DNA of 64,000 nucleotides from Actinobacteria bacterium 69-20 (GTDB lineage Bacteria > Actinomycetota > Actinomycetes > Mycobacteriales > Nakamurellaceae), in contig MKSW01000012.1 of the NCBI GenBank assembly GCA_001897425.1, positions 35,023 through 99,022 of the forward strand, given 5' to 3'. The notes under the pieces were generated by a model. That model was not told the origin of the DNA, did no database searches, and saw only the letters and a program-made list of their open reading frames with translations. Both the position numbers and the translations under genes were made by a program. Every line of letters begins with the position of its first letter. Position 1 is the first letter of the stretch. Positions 35,111 to 44,053 of the stretch are shown here, piece after piece.

Positions 35111-35845
35111 ATGAAGCGCACACTGGTGGCCGTCGCCGCTGCGGCAGTGGCGGCACTCGTCGTCACGGCGTGCGGAAGTTCGGGCGGGACGGCGCAGAGC
35201 CCATCCAGCAGCTCGAGTTCGCAGTCGTCGAGCAGCAGCGAGTCGTCTCTCGCGGGGCAGGCGGCGAACACCGAGTCGTCCAGCCCGCAGGCCTCCACGG
35301 AGCCGACCGCCGGCGGCTCGTCATCCACGGTCACGATCAGCGGGGACCTCGACGCGCAGAGTGCCGCGTGGTTCGGAGCGGTCTGTACCGGACTGTCGCC
35401 GGTGGTCGAGCAGGCGTTTGGTCTGATGAGCAGCGCGATGAGTAGCCTGGGTGGCTCCGGCGACCCCGCGAAGATCCAGCAGCAGCTCGTCGCGGCGATC
35501 TCCACGATGGCGTCCTCCATGGATTCCGCGGCCAAGACCATCGGGGCGGTCCCGCCGCCCACTCTCGCCAACGGCAAGCAGATGGCGCAGGACATCGTCG
35601 CCGCGCTGGGCAAGTCGGCGCCGCAGTTGAAGCAGGTCGCCGACCAGCTCCAGGCCGAGAAGGTCACCACCATGGAGCAGCTGCAGCAGGCGATGAGCTC
35701 GCTCAATTCGTCGTTGACCTCGGGCATGGACGGGCTGTCGTTCGACAAGTACGACCTCGATCCCAAGATCCAAGACGCCATGAAGAAGCTACCGGCCTGC
35801 GCTCCGCTGTACTCCTTCGCGCAGTCCGCGTCGCCCACCAGCTGA
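35111..35845 (+). CDS. secreted lipoprotein of unknown function
   Basis: A 244-residue protein with a lipoprotein signal (MKRTLVAVAAAAVAALVVTACGSSG). It is followed by a Ser/Gln-rich linker of about 40 residues and an alpha-helical domain rich in Gln and Ser (residues ~80-244, three to four predicted helices). Two cysteines (AVCTGLSP and LPACAPLY) frame the domain and may form a disulfide. AAGGAG at 35093-35098 is the ribosome site. It resembles actinobacterial cell-envelope lipoproteins of unknown role, and I do not assign a function. Confidence 0.8.
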   Translation: MKRTLVAVAAAAVAALVVTACGSSGGTAQSPSSSSSSQSSSSSESSLAGQAANTESSSPQASTEPTAGGSSSTVTISGDLDAQSAAWFGAVCTGLSPVVEQAFGLMSSAMSSLGGSGDPAKIQQQLVAAISTMASSMDSAAKTIGAVPPPTLANGKQMAQDIVAALGKSAPQLKQVADQLQAEKVTTMEQLQQAMSSLNSSLTSGMDGLSFDKYDLDPKIQDAMKKLPACAPLYSFAQSASPTS

Positions 35846-35933
35846 GTGACGTCGGCCGAGCAGTTGAGCGACCGGGCACCGGGAATGCTCGGCTGCACCC
35901 GGCCGTCGGTGTGATCCGGTACCGTGGCGAGCC

Positions 35934-36518
35934 GTGACGCAACCGTCGCTGTTCTCCGCGGATCTGCTGCCACCGGCACAGCTCGACCTGGGCGGGCTGC
36001 TCGCGGCGCACGGGCAGATGGTCGGCGGGCCGCAGGGCTCGCGGATCTCCATCCTGCTGACGGACGCGTGGCGGGCCGACTCGTTGATCCGCGAATGCGC
36101 CGCGCGGGACCTGATCGCCGAGACCGTGCGCGACCGGACGGACGGGGCGGTGCTGCTGCGCACAGAGCGGTCCGCGAAGCTCGACGCCTTGACTACGCGG
36201 TGGACGCGCGGCGCGGTCAAGGCGCCCCCGCCGGATCTCGTCATCGACGCGGGCCTGCTCAGGATCTGGCTGCTCGCGGCCGGCCGCCCGGACGCGCAGG
36301 GCTACCTGCTCGGACTGGACCCGCACGCCGCCGGGATGCATTCGGCGTTGGCCGCGGCGCTCGCCCGCGCCGGGCTGGCCGGCTCGGTGACGGGGGTACA
36401 GTCCGGGTGGCCGGCGGTCCGGCTAACCGGCCGCAGGCGTGCGGCGCGCCTGGCCGAGATGATCGGTGATCCGCCGTCCGGCGCCCCGGACGGCATCTGG
36501 CCGGTGCCGGGCCGCTGA
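35934..36518 (+). CDS. conserved actinobacterial protein upstream of topA (Rv3647c-like)
   Basis: A 194-residue soluble protein (MTQPSLFSADLLPPAQLDLG...). I know no catalytic motif in it. Its place between the DUF1998 helicase and topA matches mycobacterial Rv3647c, a conserved hypothetical in the same gene order. The cold-shock gene that lies between them in mycobacteria is not present here. The C-terminal half is rich in Ala/Arg helices (VRLTGRRRAARLAEMIGDPP). Confidence 0.75.
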   Translation: MTQPSLFSADLLPPAQLDLGGLLAAHGQMVGGPQGSRISILLTDAWRADSLIRECAARDLIAETVRDRTDGAVLLRTERSAKLDALTTRWTRGAVKAPPPDLVIDAGLLRIWLLAAGRPDAQGYLLGLDPHAAGMHSALAAALARAGLAGSVTGVQSGWPAVRLTGRRRAARLAEMIGDPPSGAPDGIWPVPGR

Positions 36519-36854
36519 CCTTCGACGCACAGTGTCGATGCACAGTGTCGACGCGCCGGGCCGCAACGCGGGTGCCGACGCGTACGACCGACGCGCGAAG
36601 CTCACGCACACGGCCCGTGCACACCACCGACCCACTTCGGCGGGGTACCCTGCGGCGGGCGGGCAGGATCTGGCATCCTGCACCGGACGCCCTCATCGCG
36701 GACCAGGCCCGTGGCGAGCGATGGGTGTGTCCGGCGACCGGCGCTGTGATCGTGCGGCGGATCGGCCGGAAGCTTTGCGCCGAACAGCGTCATCGACGGA
36801 GATGACGAATCCTGACGGCGTGACGAACGGAACTAAGGAGTATGTGAAAAGCCC
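36519..36854. other. spacer before topA with a two-copy 13-bp tandem repeat and a weak dispersed motif
   Basis: This 336-bp region holds CGACGCACAGTGT (36523-36535) directly followed by CGATGCACAGTGT (36536-36548). A weaker reverse copy of the 18-bp motif lies at 36780-36797. AAGGAG (36836-36841) serves topA. The topA promoter is probably here, but I cannot mark it. No cold-shock gene is present. Confidence 0.45.
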
Positions 36855-39830
36855 ATGCCTCAACCGAGAACCGGGCCCCGATCCGGCACGAAGCTGGTGG
36901 TGGTGGAGTCGCCGCACAAGGCGCGCACCATCGCCGGCTACCTGGGCGATGGGTATGTGGTCGAATCGTCGGTCGGGCACATCCGTGACCTGCCGCGCGG
37001 CGCCGCGGACGTCCCGGCGAAATACAAGGGCGAACCGTGGGCCCGGCTCGGCGTCAACGTCGACGACGGGTTCGAGCCGCTGTACGTGATCCCGCCCGAC
37101 AAGAAGCAACAGGTCGCCAAGCTCAAGGACCTGCTCAAGGGCGCCGACGAACTGTTCCTGGCCACCGATGAGGACCGGGAGGGGGAGGCGATCGCCTGGC
37201 ACCTGCTGCAGACGCTCAGCCCCACGGTCCCGGTCAAGCGCATGGTGTTTCACGAGATCACCCCCGGCGCGATCCGGGCCGCCGTGCAGCACCCACGCGA
37301 GCTGGACGACGACCTGGTCGACGCGCAGGAGACCCGCCGCATCCTCGACCGCCTCTACGGCTACGAGGTCTCGCCGGTGCTGTGGAAGAAGGTGATGCCG
37401 CGGCTGTCGGCGGGGCGCGTGCAGTCCGTGGCGACCCGCATCATCGTGGATCGTGAACGCGCGCGCATGGCGTTCGTGTCCGGCACCTATTGGGGCATCG
37501 ACGCCGTCTTCGCGGCGGCGGGCGACTCGGGCGACGCGTCTGGCGCGTTCACCGGATCGCTGGCCAGCGTCGACGGCACCCGCCTCGCCACCGGCAAAGA
37601 CTTCGACCCCGCGACCGGGGCCATCAAGGCCGGCGTCGCCGTGCTGCAGCTCGACGAGCCGACCGCCCGCGCGTTCGCCGCCGCGCTCGCCGGTGCCGCG
37701 GCGACCGTCACCTCCGTGGAGGACAAGCCGTTCACCAAGCGGCCCGCACCGCCGTTCATGACGTCGACCCTGCAGCAGGAGGCCGGCTACAAGCTGCACT
37801 TCTCGTCGGAGCGGACCATGCGCACCGCGCAGCGGCTCTACGAGGGCGGCTACATCACCTACATGCGCACCGACTCGACGACGCTGTCGCAGACCGCGCT
37901 AGATTCCGCGCGCGCCCAGGCCCGCGAACTGTACGGGCCCGAGTACGTCCCGGACGCGCCGCGGCACTACACCCGCAAGGTGAAGAACGCCCAGGAGGCG
38001 CACGAGGCGATCCGGCCCGCCGGCGACCAGTTCCGCACGCCCGGGCAGGTGGCGGGCGAGCTGTCCGGCGACGAGTTCCGGCTCTACGAGTTGATCTGGA
38101 AGCGCACCATCGCCTCGCAGATGGCCGATGCGCGGGGCCGCTCCGTGACGGCCCGCATCGCGGTGAACGTTGCGACCGCTGGGGCAGCCGGGGCGATCCG
38201 CGAGCTGGTGTTCACCGCGTCCGGCCAGACGATCACCTTCCCCGGCTACCAGCGGGCCTACGACGACACGCCGGACGACGCCGATTCCGAGGCGACCGCC
38301 GGTTCCGCCCGTTCCGCTGGGTCGGCGGCTAGCGGTTCGAGACGGGGTGGCCGCGGAGATGACGACGTGTCCGGCCGCGCGGGTTCCGGGGAGGCCGGGG
38401 CCGCGGGGGCGGCTGCACCGGCGAAGCTGCCGCCGCTGGCCGAGGGCCAGGCGCTCCGCGTCGACGGCGCGACCCCCGACGGGCACACGACCAAGCCGCC
38501 CGCGCGGTATACCGAGCCGAGCCTGGTCAAGGCGCTCGAGGAGATGGGCATCGGCCGGCCGTCGACCTACGCGTCGATCATCCGCACCATCACCGACCGT
38601 GGGTACGTGTGGCGGCGCGGCACCGCGCTGGTGCCGTCGTGGGTGGCATTCGCGGTGATCGGACTGCTGGAACGCTATTTCCCGCGGCTGGTGGACTACG
38701 ACTTCACCGCTGCCATGGAGGATGAGCTCGACGGGATCGCGGCGGGCCGGCTGCATCGGACGGACTGGCTGTCCGGCTTCTACTTCGGCGGTGACGTCGG
38801 GCCGAAGGGGTCGGTCGGGCGGTCCGGTGGGCTCAAGCACCTGGTCGCCGACCAGCTGGACACCATCGACGCGCGCGAGGTGAACTCGCTGCCGCTGCTG
38901 AAGGACTCGGCCGGGCGCACCGTGGTGGTGCGGGTCGGCCGGTTCGGGCCGTATCTGGAACGTCCCACGTTCGCGCCGGGTAACGCTGCGGGCGACGCTA
39001 CGGGGGGCGACGCAGTGGGGGATACGGCGGCCAACGCAGTGGGCGATGCCGCCGCGACGGAGCGCGCCAACCTGCCGGACGATCTGCCTCCCGACGAGCT
39101 GACCCCCGAGGTGGTCGAGCAGCTGTTCGGGCAAGCCGCGGCCGGCGACCGGGAGCTGGGCGTCGACCCGGCGACCGGGCGCACCATCGTCGCGAAGGAC
39201 GGGCGTTACGGGCCGTATGTCACGGAGGTGCTCCCGGAGGGCACCCAGAAGACCGGTAAGAACGCCGTGAAACCGCGTACCGCGTCGCTGTTCAAGTCGA
39301 TGGGAGTCCAGACAGTCACGCTGGACGAGGCGTTGCAGTTGCTCACCTTGCCCCGGGTGGTGGGTGTCGATCCGGAGTCCGGCGCGGAGATCACCGCGCA
39401 GAACGGCCGGTACGGCCCATACCTGAAGAAGGGCACCGATTCTCGCTCGCTACCGAGTGAGGATGCGCTGTTCACCGTGACGCTCGACGAGGCACTCGCG
39501 CTGTATGCGCAGCCGAAGACGCGCGGCCGGGCCGCGGCGGCGCCGCCGCTCAAACAACTGGGCGCGGATCCCAACTCGGGCAAGCCGATGGTCGTCAAGG
39601 AGGGGCGGTTCGGCCCGTACGTCACCGACGGGGAGACGAACGCCTCGCTGCGCAAGTCCGACAGCGTCGAAGGCCTGACCGACGAGCGCGCCGCGGAACT
39701 GCTCGCCGAGAAACGTGCGAAGGGCCCGGCTCCTGCGCGTGGCCGGCGGACGGCCGCCGCGGGTGCGGGCTCCAGGACGGGTACGGCGACGCGACGGAAG
39801 ACGTCCACGAAGGCCGGGGCGAAGAAGTAG
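36855..39830 (+). CDS. topA: DNA topoisomerase I (type IA)
   Basis: A 991-residue enzyme that relaxes negative supercoils. The Toprim domain shows VVESPHKARTIAGYL and TDEDREGEAIAWH; the active-site tyrosine is in YITYMRTDSTTL (about residue 337). Instead of zinc ribbons, the C terminus has repeated RYGPYV-type domains (DGRYGPYVTEV, NGRYGPYLKK, EGRFGPYVTDG) and a Lys-rich tail, the actinobacterial arrangement. Two Gly/Ala/Ser/Asp-rich inserts (about residues 475-525 and 708-735) are unusual disordered additions. The gene is in conserved order with the fusion protein and holB downstream. Confidence 0.96.
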   Translation: MPQPRTGPRSGTKLVVVESPHKARTIAGYLGDGYVVESSVGHIRDLPRGAADVPAKYKGEPWARLGVNVDDGFEPLYVIPPDKKQQVAKLKDLLKGADELFLATDEDREGEAIAWHLLQTLSPTVPVKRMVFHEITPGAIRAAVQHPRELDDDLVDAQETRRILDRLYGYEVSPVLWKKVMPRLSAGRVQSVATRIIVDRERARMAFVSGTYWGIDAVFAAAGDSGDASGAFTGSLASVDGTRLATGKDFDPATGAIKAGVAVLQLDEPTARAFAAALAGAAATVTSVEDKPFTKRPAPPFMTSTLQQEAGYKLHFSSERTMRTAQRLYEGGYITYMRTDSTTLSQTALDSARAQARELYGPEYVPDAPRHYTRKVKNAQEAHEAIRPAGDQFRTPGQVAGELSGDEFRLYELIWKRTIASQMADARGRSVTARIAVNVATAGAAGAIRELVFTASGQTITFPGYQRAYDDTPDDADSEATAGSARSAGSAASGSRRGGRGDDDVSGRAGSGEAGAAGAAAPAKLPPLAEGQALRVDGATPDGHTTKPPARYTEPSLVKALEEMGIGRPSTYASIIRTITDRGYVWRRGTALVPSWVAFAVIGLLERYFPRLVDYDFTAAMEDELDGIAAGRLHRTDWLSGFYFGGDVGPKGSVGRSGGLKHLVADQLDTIDAREVNSLPLLKDSAGRTVVVRVGRFGPYLERPTFAPGNAAGDATGGDAVGDTAANAVGDAAATERANLPDDLPPDELTPEVVEQLFGQAAAGDRELGVDPATGRTIVAKDGRYGPYVTEVLPEGTQKTGKNAVKPRTASLFKSMGVQTVTLDEALQLLTLPRVVGVDPESGAEITAQNGRYGPYLKKGTDSRSLPSEDALFTVTLDEALALYAQPKTRGRAAAAPPLKQLGADPNSGKPMVVKEGRFGPYVTDGETNASLRKSDSVEGLTDERAAELLAEKRAKGPAPARGRRTAAAGAGSRTGTATRRKTSTKAGAKK

Positions 39831-39983
39831 GCCCGATTTCTCGTTGACTGGGAGTCCTGCAGAGTTTTGCAGCCCGGTGACTCTGCAGCACTCCCACTCG
39901 ACGGCCGCGGCGTGCGGGGGCAGGCTCGGTCGGGTTGTCAGCATACGATCTAGGGCATGGCCCGGCTTCGTGAGGATTCCCCC

Positions 39984-40724
39984 GTGACCGAGGTGTTCTT
40001 CACCGATGCGCTGACCGGCGTCGACGGCACGTCCGACCCGGCGCCGTCCCGCTGGGCGCCCGAGACATTCGGTGACGCCCTGGCCGTCATGCAGGCACGC
40101 GGCACGGTCGCGGTTCAGGTGCCGGCGCCGGCCCCGCCCGCCGCGGTCTCGACGTCGCCAGGTTCCGATACCGACCGCGGGTATGACGCTGTTCGTGCGC
40201 CACAGCCCGCCCGGGCCGGCCGCGCGCCGGTGGGCCGCGTTCCCGCCGGGCGCCCCGGCGTGACGGCCGCACCGTCGCCGACACGGGGCGCACGGCCCGC
40301 ACTGTCGCCCGGCGCGACGACGGGCTGGACCCCGAACCCGCTCTGGGCCCCGCCGGCCCCGGCCCGTCCGGCTGTATCCTCGAGTGCCGTGCCGGTCGCC
40401 GCCCGACCGGCGGTGCTCATGCGCGCTCAGCTGGCACGGCCCACGGGCACCATGCCGGCAGCGCCTCTGGGCGCCAGGCCGGCGGTACCGCGCCCAGCGG
40501 CTGCGCCGCGAACAGCGTCGTACTCGGTTGCCGGGCACCCCAACGCCGCGCGCCCGCAGCAGCCGGGCCGACTGCCACCGGGCCAGCTGACACCGTCGCA
40601 GACCCGCCCCCGCAAGAAGTCCGGCGGCGCATGGACGCTCCTCGTCGTCGTCATCTTCTTCCTGGTGATGTCGGGCGCGGGGAGGCAGATCCTCGACGCG
40701 CTCACGCATCTGCTGAATCGATGA
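39984..40724 (+). CDS. Pro/Ala-rich protein with a C-terminal membrane anchor
   Basis: About 246 residues: a short N-terminal motif (MTEVFFTDALTGVDGTSDP), a long Pro/Ala/Arg-rich disordered region and one C-terminal hydrophobic helix (WTLLVVVIFFLVMSGAG) followed by RQILDALTHLLNR. It is probably a tail-anchored membrane protein with a cytoplasmic disordered arm. GTG 39984 with GAGGA upstream is preferred; ATG 39957 is an alternative. Two copies of the dispersed 18-bp motif are translated within the disordered region (GYDAVRA and RTASYSV). No family is recognised. Confidence 0.65.
   Translation: MTEVFFTDALTGVDGTSDPAPSRWAPETFGDALAVMQARGTVAVQVPAPAPPAAVSTSPGSDTDRGYDAVRAPQPARAGRAPVGRVPAGRPGVTAAPSPTRGARPALSPGATTGWTPNPLWAPPAPARPAVSSSAVPVAARPAVLMRAQLARPTGTMPAAPLGARPAVPRPAAAPRTASYSVAGHPNAARPQQPGRLPPGQLTPSQTRPRKKSGGAWTLLVVVIFFLVMSGAGRQILDALTHLLNR
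40179..40196 (+). repeat. dispersed 18-bp motif, copy 3 (GGGTATGACGCTGTTCGT)
   Basis: In-frame copy inside the Pro/Ala-rich protein, read as GYDAVR. It matches the consensus at 16-17 of 18 positions. Confidence 0.55.
40508..40525 (-). repeat. dispersed 18-bp motif, copy 4 (GAGTACGACGCTGTTCGC)
   Basis: Reverse-strand copy in the same Pro/Ala-rich gene, read on the coding strand as RTASYS. It lies 330 bp from the previous copy, in opposite orientation. Confidence 0.5.
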
Positions 40725-40821
40725 CGGAAGCCGCCCTGCCTATGACGATCGCCCCACCGGACGCCGCCATCGATATCCGCTGCGACACCCCCTGTGACAC
40801 CCCTCAGGGCGGTCGATAACC

Positions 40822-43329
40822 GTGGCGCGTAGCCAGAACTCGATCGCCGTGCTGATGCGCATCACGGCGTTCCGGCGCATGTGGCTGGCGCTGTCGACCT
40901 CCAGCCTCGGCGACTGGCTGGGGCTGCTGGCGACCACCGCGATGGCCGCCTACCTCACCAAGAACTCGTCGAACTTCGCGCAGGGCGCGGCCGTGTCCGG
41001 CGTGCTCGTGTTCCGGCTGCTGCCCGACCTGGTGCTCGGACCGATCGCCGGCGCGCTGGTCGACCGGCTCGACCGCCGCTACGTCGCCATGATCGGCGAC
41101 ACCCTGGCCGGGCTGATGTACCTGTCCATCCCGCTGGTGGGGAACCTCGGCTGGCTGCTCGCGGCGCAGTTTCTGGTCGAGGCGGTCGGGTTGTTCTCCA
41201 ATCCGGCGAAGCAGGCGTTGTGGGTGAACATCGTGCCGCGGGAGCGGCTGGCCGTGGCGAACCAGCTCAACTACGTGTCGGTGTACGGGATGGTGCCGGT
41301 TGCGGCGCTGGTGTTCGCGCTGCTCGCGACGGCCGCGCAGTTCTTCGGGGCGCCGCCGGTGCCGGCCGCGGGCGCGTCTACCGCGCTCATCTCGGTCACC
41401 TCGTCGGTGGCGATCAACATCGCACTGATCTTCGACGCGGCCACCTACTTCCTGGCCGCGAGCGTGCTGTTCGCGACGCGCCGGCTGATCCCCGCGTACC
41501 TGGACGAGCGGCCGCCGCCGAAGTCCGTGTTCCGGCTGGTCCGGGAGGGCGTGGGGTACGTCAAGAACTCGGCCGTGATGCGCGCCATCTACGTTGGCAT
41601 CCTCGGCGCGTTCGCGGCGGGCGGCCTGGTCGCCGGGGTCGCGCAGGCGTACGTCGCGACCATGGGCGCCGGCAGCGCCGGGTACGGCATCCTGTTCGGC
41701 ACCGTGTTCACCGGGCTGGCGCTCGGCATGCTGATCGGCCCGAAGGTGCTGCCAGCGGTGCCCCGCCGGATGGTGTTCACCATGGCGATCGGCGTGGCCG
41801 GTCTGGCGCTCGTCGTGATGAGCGTGATCCAGGACTTCGTCGGCGCTGCGGTGATGTCCGTGGTGATGGGCCTGTTCGCCGGGATCGCATGGATCACCGG
41901 GTTCACCATGATCGGGCACGAGGTCGCCGATCGGCTGCGCGGCCGCGTGTTCTCGTTCGTCATGTCGTCCGTGCGGATCATGCTGCTGGGCACGATCGCG
42001 GTCGGCCCGGTGCTGGCCAACAGCATCGGATACCACTCCTTCTCGATCGGTGAGTACCAGCTGGTGTTCACCGGCCCGGGCCTGGTGCTGCTGGCGAGCG
42101 GGCTCGTCACGATCGCCGTCGCGATCTTCTCGGGCCGCCAGGTCGGCGGGCTGCCCGGCGAGCTGATGCGTCACCTGTCGCGCAGGCTGCTGCGGAGCCG
42201 GCGCCGCAACCTGCTGGACGCCGAGGAGAGCGACCCGGGCGTGCTGATCACGGTGGTGGGACCCGACGGCGACGCGACCGCCCGGTACGCGGAGGCCTTG
42301 GTGGCGCACCTGAGCGGGCAGGGCTGGGTGGTGTGCGACGACGCGGCCCCGGTGGAACCGGCGCGGCCCGACGACACCGAGTCGGACGCGCTGCGGGCGC
42401 TGGCCAAGCTGTCCGACCTGGCGACGCACCGCCTGCGCCCGGCGATCGAGTCCGGCTGCGTGGTGGTCTGCCGCGACTACGTCGATGCGGCCGTCGTACG
42501 GTTCGGCGCGCAGGCCCGGCTGGGCGAGGAGCACATCGTCCGGATGGCCGACTGGTCCACCGGCAAGCTGCGCCCCGACCTGACGGTTCTCGTCGACCCG
42601 TCGTTGCGACCGTCCGCCGAGTATGACGATGTTCCGGGCGAAAGCGGTGACGGGGCAAGGGAAGTCGAGGGTGCCGCTTCCGGCGAAACCCCGGCGGCCG
42701 GTGCGGAGGGCGAGGCTGTGCACGAGGGAGCGGACAAGTCGGCCGAGGGGACGGGCGAGTCGGCCGAGGGGGCGGCAGGTCTCGGCTCGGACGCTGGGCT
42801 CCCGGGTGAGGCCGTCGATGTCGGCGTGCCTGCCGTGGATGCGCCCGCCGTCAGTGCTCTCGCAGAGGGTGCGCTCGGCAGTGGTGGAGTCAGCAGTGGT
42901 GGACTCAGCGCTGATGGACCCGGCGACGCCGAGGTGCCCGCCGTCGACCCGGTGCGCGCGTACCAGGACCTGGCGGCGGCCGCGCCGGAACGGTACGTCG
43001 TGGTGCCGCCCCTGCCGTCCGGTGGCAGCCTGCCCGAAGACCTCGCGGACCATGTTCGCGCCGTCCTCGCCCACCGGTCTCCGCGGCGGGCCGGGACGGG
43101 TTCGGACGGGAACGACGGGGACACCGTCATACCCGATGCCGGCTCCGCAACGGGCGCCGACACCCGTGACGATCGTGGTGATGGAACGCGTGACGAGGGC
43201 CGCGACGATGCCGGGGCGGGCGCGGCCGAGAACGGCGTCATACCCGAAGCCGATTCACCCGATGCCGATGCCGACGGCGGTGCCGTACCGGATTCCCGGC
43301 CGCTGCGGGTCGACGGACCCCTGCGGTAG
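40822..43329 (+). CDS. MFS transporter fused to a degenerate dTMP kinase-like domain
   Basis: An 835-residue fusion. Residues 1-~440 form a 12-helix major-facilitator domain (AFRRMWLALSTSSLGDWLGL at the start; VPRERLAVANQLNYVSVYGM in the middle). Residues ~475-600 follow the thymidylate kinase fold, but the P-loop is GPDGDATARYAEAL, lacking the GKS/T of active kinases. Streptomyces has MFS-dTMP kinase fusions next to topA, so the architecture is old while the catalytic loop is lost. The last ~230 residues are Glu/Gly/Asp-rich, disordered, and hold three dispersed-motif copies. The start is GTG at 40822. Substrate unknown. Confidence 0.85.
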   Translation: MARSQNSIAVLMRITAFRRMWLALSTSSLGDWLGLLATTAMAAYLTKNSSNFAQGAAVSGVLVFRLLPDLVLGPIAGALVDRLDRRYVAMIGDTLAGLMYLSIPLVGNLGWLLAAQFLVEAVGLFSNPAKQALWVNIVPRERLAVANQLNYVSVYGMVPVAALVFALLATAAQFFGAPPVPAAGASTALISVTSSVAINIALIFDAATYFLAASVLFATRRLIPAYLDERPPPKSVFRLVREGVGYVKNSAVMRAIYVGILGAFAAGGLVAGVAQAYVATMGAGSAGYGILFGTVFTGLALGMLIGPKVLPAVPRRMVFTMAIGVAGLALVVMSVIQDFVGAAVMSVVMGLFAGIAWITGFTMIGHEVADRLRGRVFSFVMSSVRIMLLGTIAVGPVLANSIGYHSFSIGEYQLVFTGPGLVLLASGLVTIAVAIFSGRQVGGLPGELMRHLSRRLLRSRRRNLLDAEESDPGVLITVVGPDGDATARYAEALVAHLSGQGWVVCDDAAPVEPARPDDTESDALRALAKLSDLATHRLRPAIESGCVVVCRDYVDAAVVRFGAQARLGEEHIVRMADWSTGKLRPDLTVLVDPSLRPSAEYDDVPGESGDGAREVEGAASGETPAAGAEGEAVHEGADKSAEGTGESAEGAAGLGSDAGLPGEAVDVGVPAVDAPAVSALAEGALGSGGVSSGGLSADGPGDAEVPAVDPVRAYQDLAAAAPERYVVVPPLPSGGSLPEDLADHVRAVLAHRSPRRAGTGSDGNDGDTVIPDAGSATGADTRDDRGDGTRDEGRDDAGAGAAENGVIPEADSPDADADGGAVPDSRPLRVDGPLR
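42619..42636 (+). repeat. dispersed 18-bp motif, copy 5 (GAGTATGACGATGTTCCG)
   Basis: Full match to the consensus. It is translated as EYDDVP at the border between the kinase-like domain and the disordered tail of the MFS fusion. Confidence 0.7.
43117..43134 (-). repeat. dispersed 18-bp motif, copy 6 (GGGTATGACGGTGTCCCC)
   Basis: Reverse-strand copy in the disordered tail of the MFS fusion (coding strand reads DTVIP). Fifteen to sixteen of 18 positions match. Confidence 0.5.
43228..43245 (-). repeat. dispersed 18-bp motif, copy 7 (GGGTATGACGCCGTTCTC)
   Basis: Reverse-strand copy 110 bp after copy 6, coding strand ENGVIP. The tail of this gene seems to have grown around these copies. Confidence 0.5.
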
Positions 43330-43417
43330 GTTGACGGGCGGCGGTGCGGCGATGTGTCGTGGGCACTGGTGGAGACGCGGATCCGGCGTTCGGGTTCGGT
43401 GACGCGGAAGGCGGCGC

Positions 43418-44053
43418 ATGGCGAGCGGCGAGACGTATTCCGAGGAGTACTACCGCTTCTCGCGGCCGGAGGCGGGCGCCAAGGGCGTGGTCGACAAGGT
43501 TCGTGACGGATACATCCGGCGGCAGATCTTGCGGCGCGTTCCTCGCGGGCGGCTGCTCGATGTGGGCTGTGGGCTCGGGCTGTTCTTGGAGACCATGGCC
43601 GGCGAGTTCGAGCTCTACGGCATCGACCTGTCGCCGTATGCCGTCGAGCGCGCGGCGCGTCGGTTGCCGGCGGCCGTGCTCCGGGTCGGCAGCCTCACCG
43701 ACGGGCTGCCGTTCGAGGAGATGTTCGATGTAGTCACCGCCATCAACATCTTCGAGCATCTAGACGATCCGGCGGCGGGTCTCGACGCGGTGCGCGCGCG
43801 CCTGCGTGTCGGGGGGCTGCTGGTGGCGCACCTGCCCACCATCGGCAACCGTGTGCAGGCCCGGCTGTACTCCGGCTCCTACGCCGCGGACCCGACGCAC
43901 GTCTATCGCCCGTCCGGCCGGGAGTTCTCCGCGCTCGCTGCGCAACACGGTTTTTCCTGTGTCAGTTCAAGTTTCGCGCCGTTCGTCGGTGCGGCGCTGT
44001 GGCGTGCGCTGCCCTGGCATCCGGCCTTCCTCGGGGTGTATCGGGTGGTTTAG
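43418..44053 (+). CDS. class I SAM-dependent methyltransferase
   Basis: A 211-residue methyltransferase of the Methyltransf_11/23 kind. SAM motif I is LLDVGCGLGLFLETM, the acidic end of strand 2 is YGIDLSPYAVERA, and motif IV/post-IV is VTAINIFEHLDDP with the loop GLLVAHLPTIGNR. The YSEEYYRFSRPEAG N terminus resembles methyltransferases that act on polyketides, lipids or sugars; the substrate is unknown. The stop codon is immediately followed by the holB ATG. Confidence 0.85.
   Translation: MASGETYSEEYYRFSRPEAGAKGVVDKVRDGYIRRQILRRVPRGRLLDVGCGLGLFLETMAGEFELYGIDLSPYAVERAARRLPAAVLRVGSLTDGLPFEEMFDVVTAINIFEHLDDPAAGLDAVRARLRVGGLLVAHLPTIGNRVQARLYSGSYAADPTHVYRPSGREFSALAAQHGFSCVSSSFAPFVGAALWRALPWHPAFLGVYRVV

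Noticed and set aside
36523..36548. Cold-shock gene or small RNA between the Rv3647c-like gene and topA
   Set aside because: No reading frame or cold-shock motif is present; only a two-copy 13-bp repeat is seen.
40804..43074. 756-codon open frame on the minus strand, antisense to the MFS fusion
   Set aside because: It is a high-G+C shadow; it reads as His/Arg/Asp/Gln-rich low complexity with no domain, while the plus strand encodes a clear transporter.
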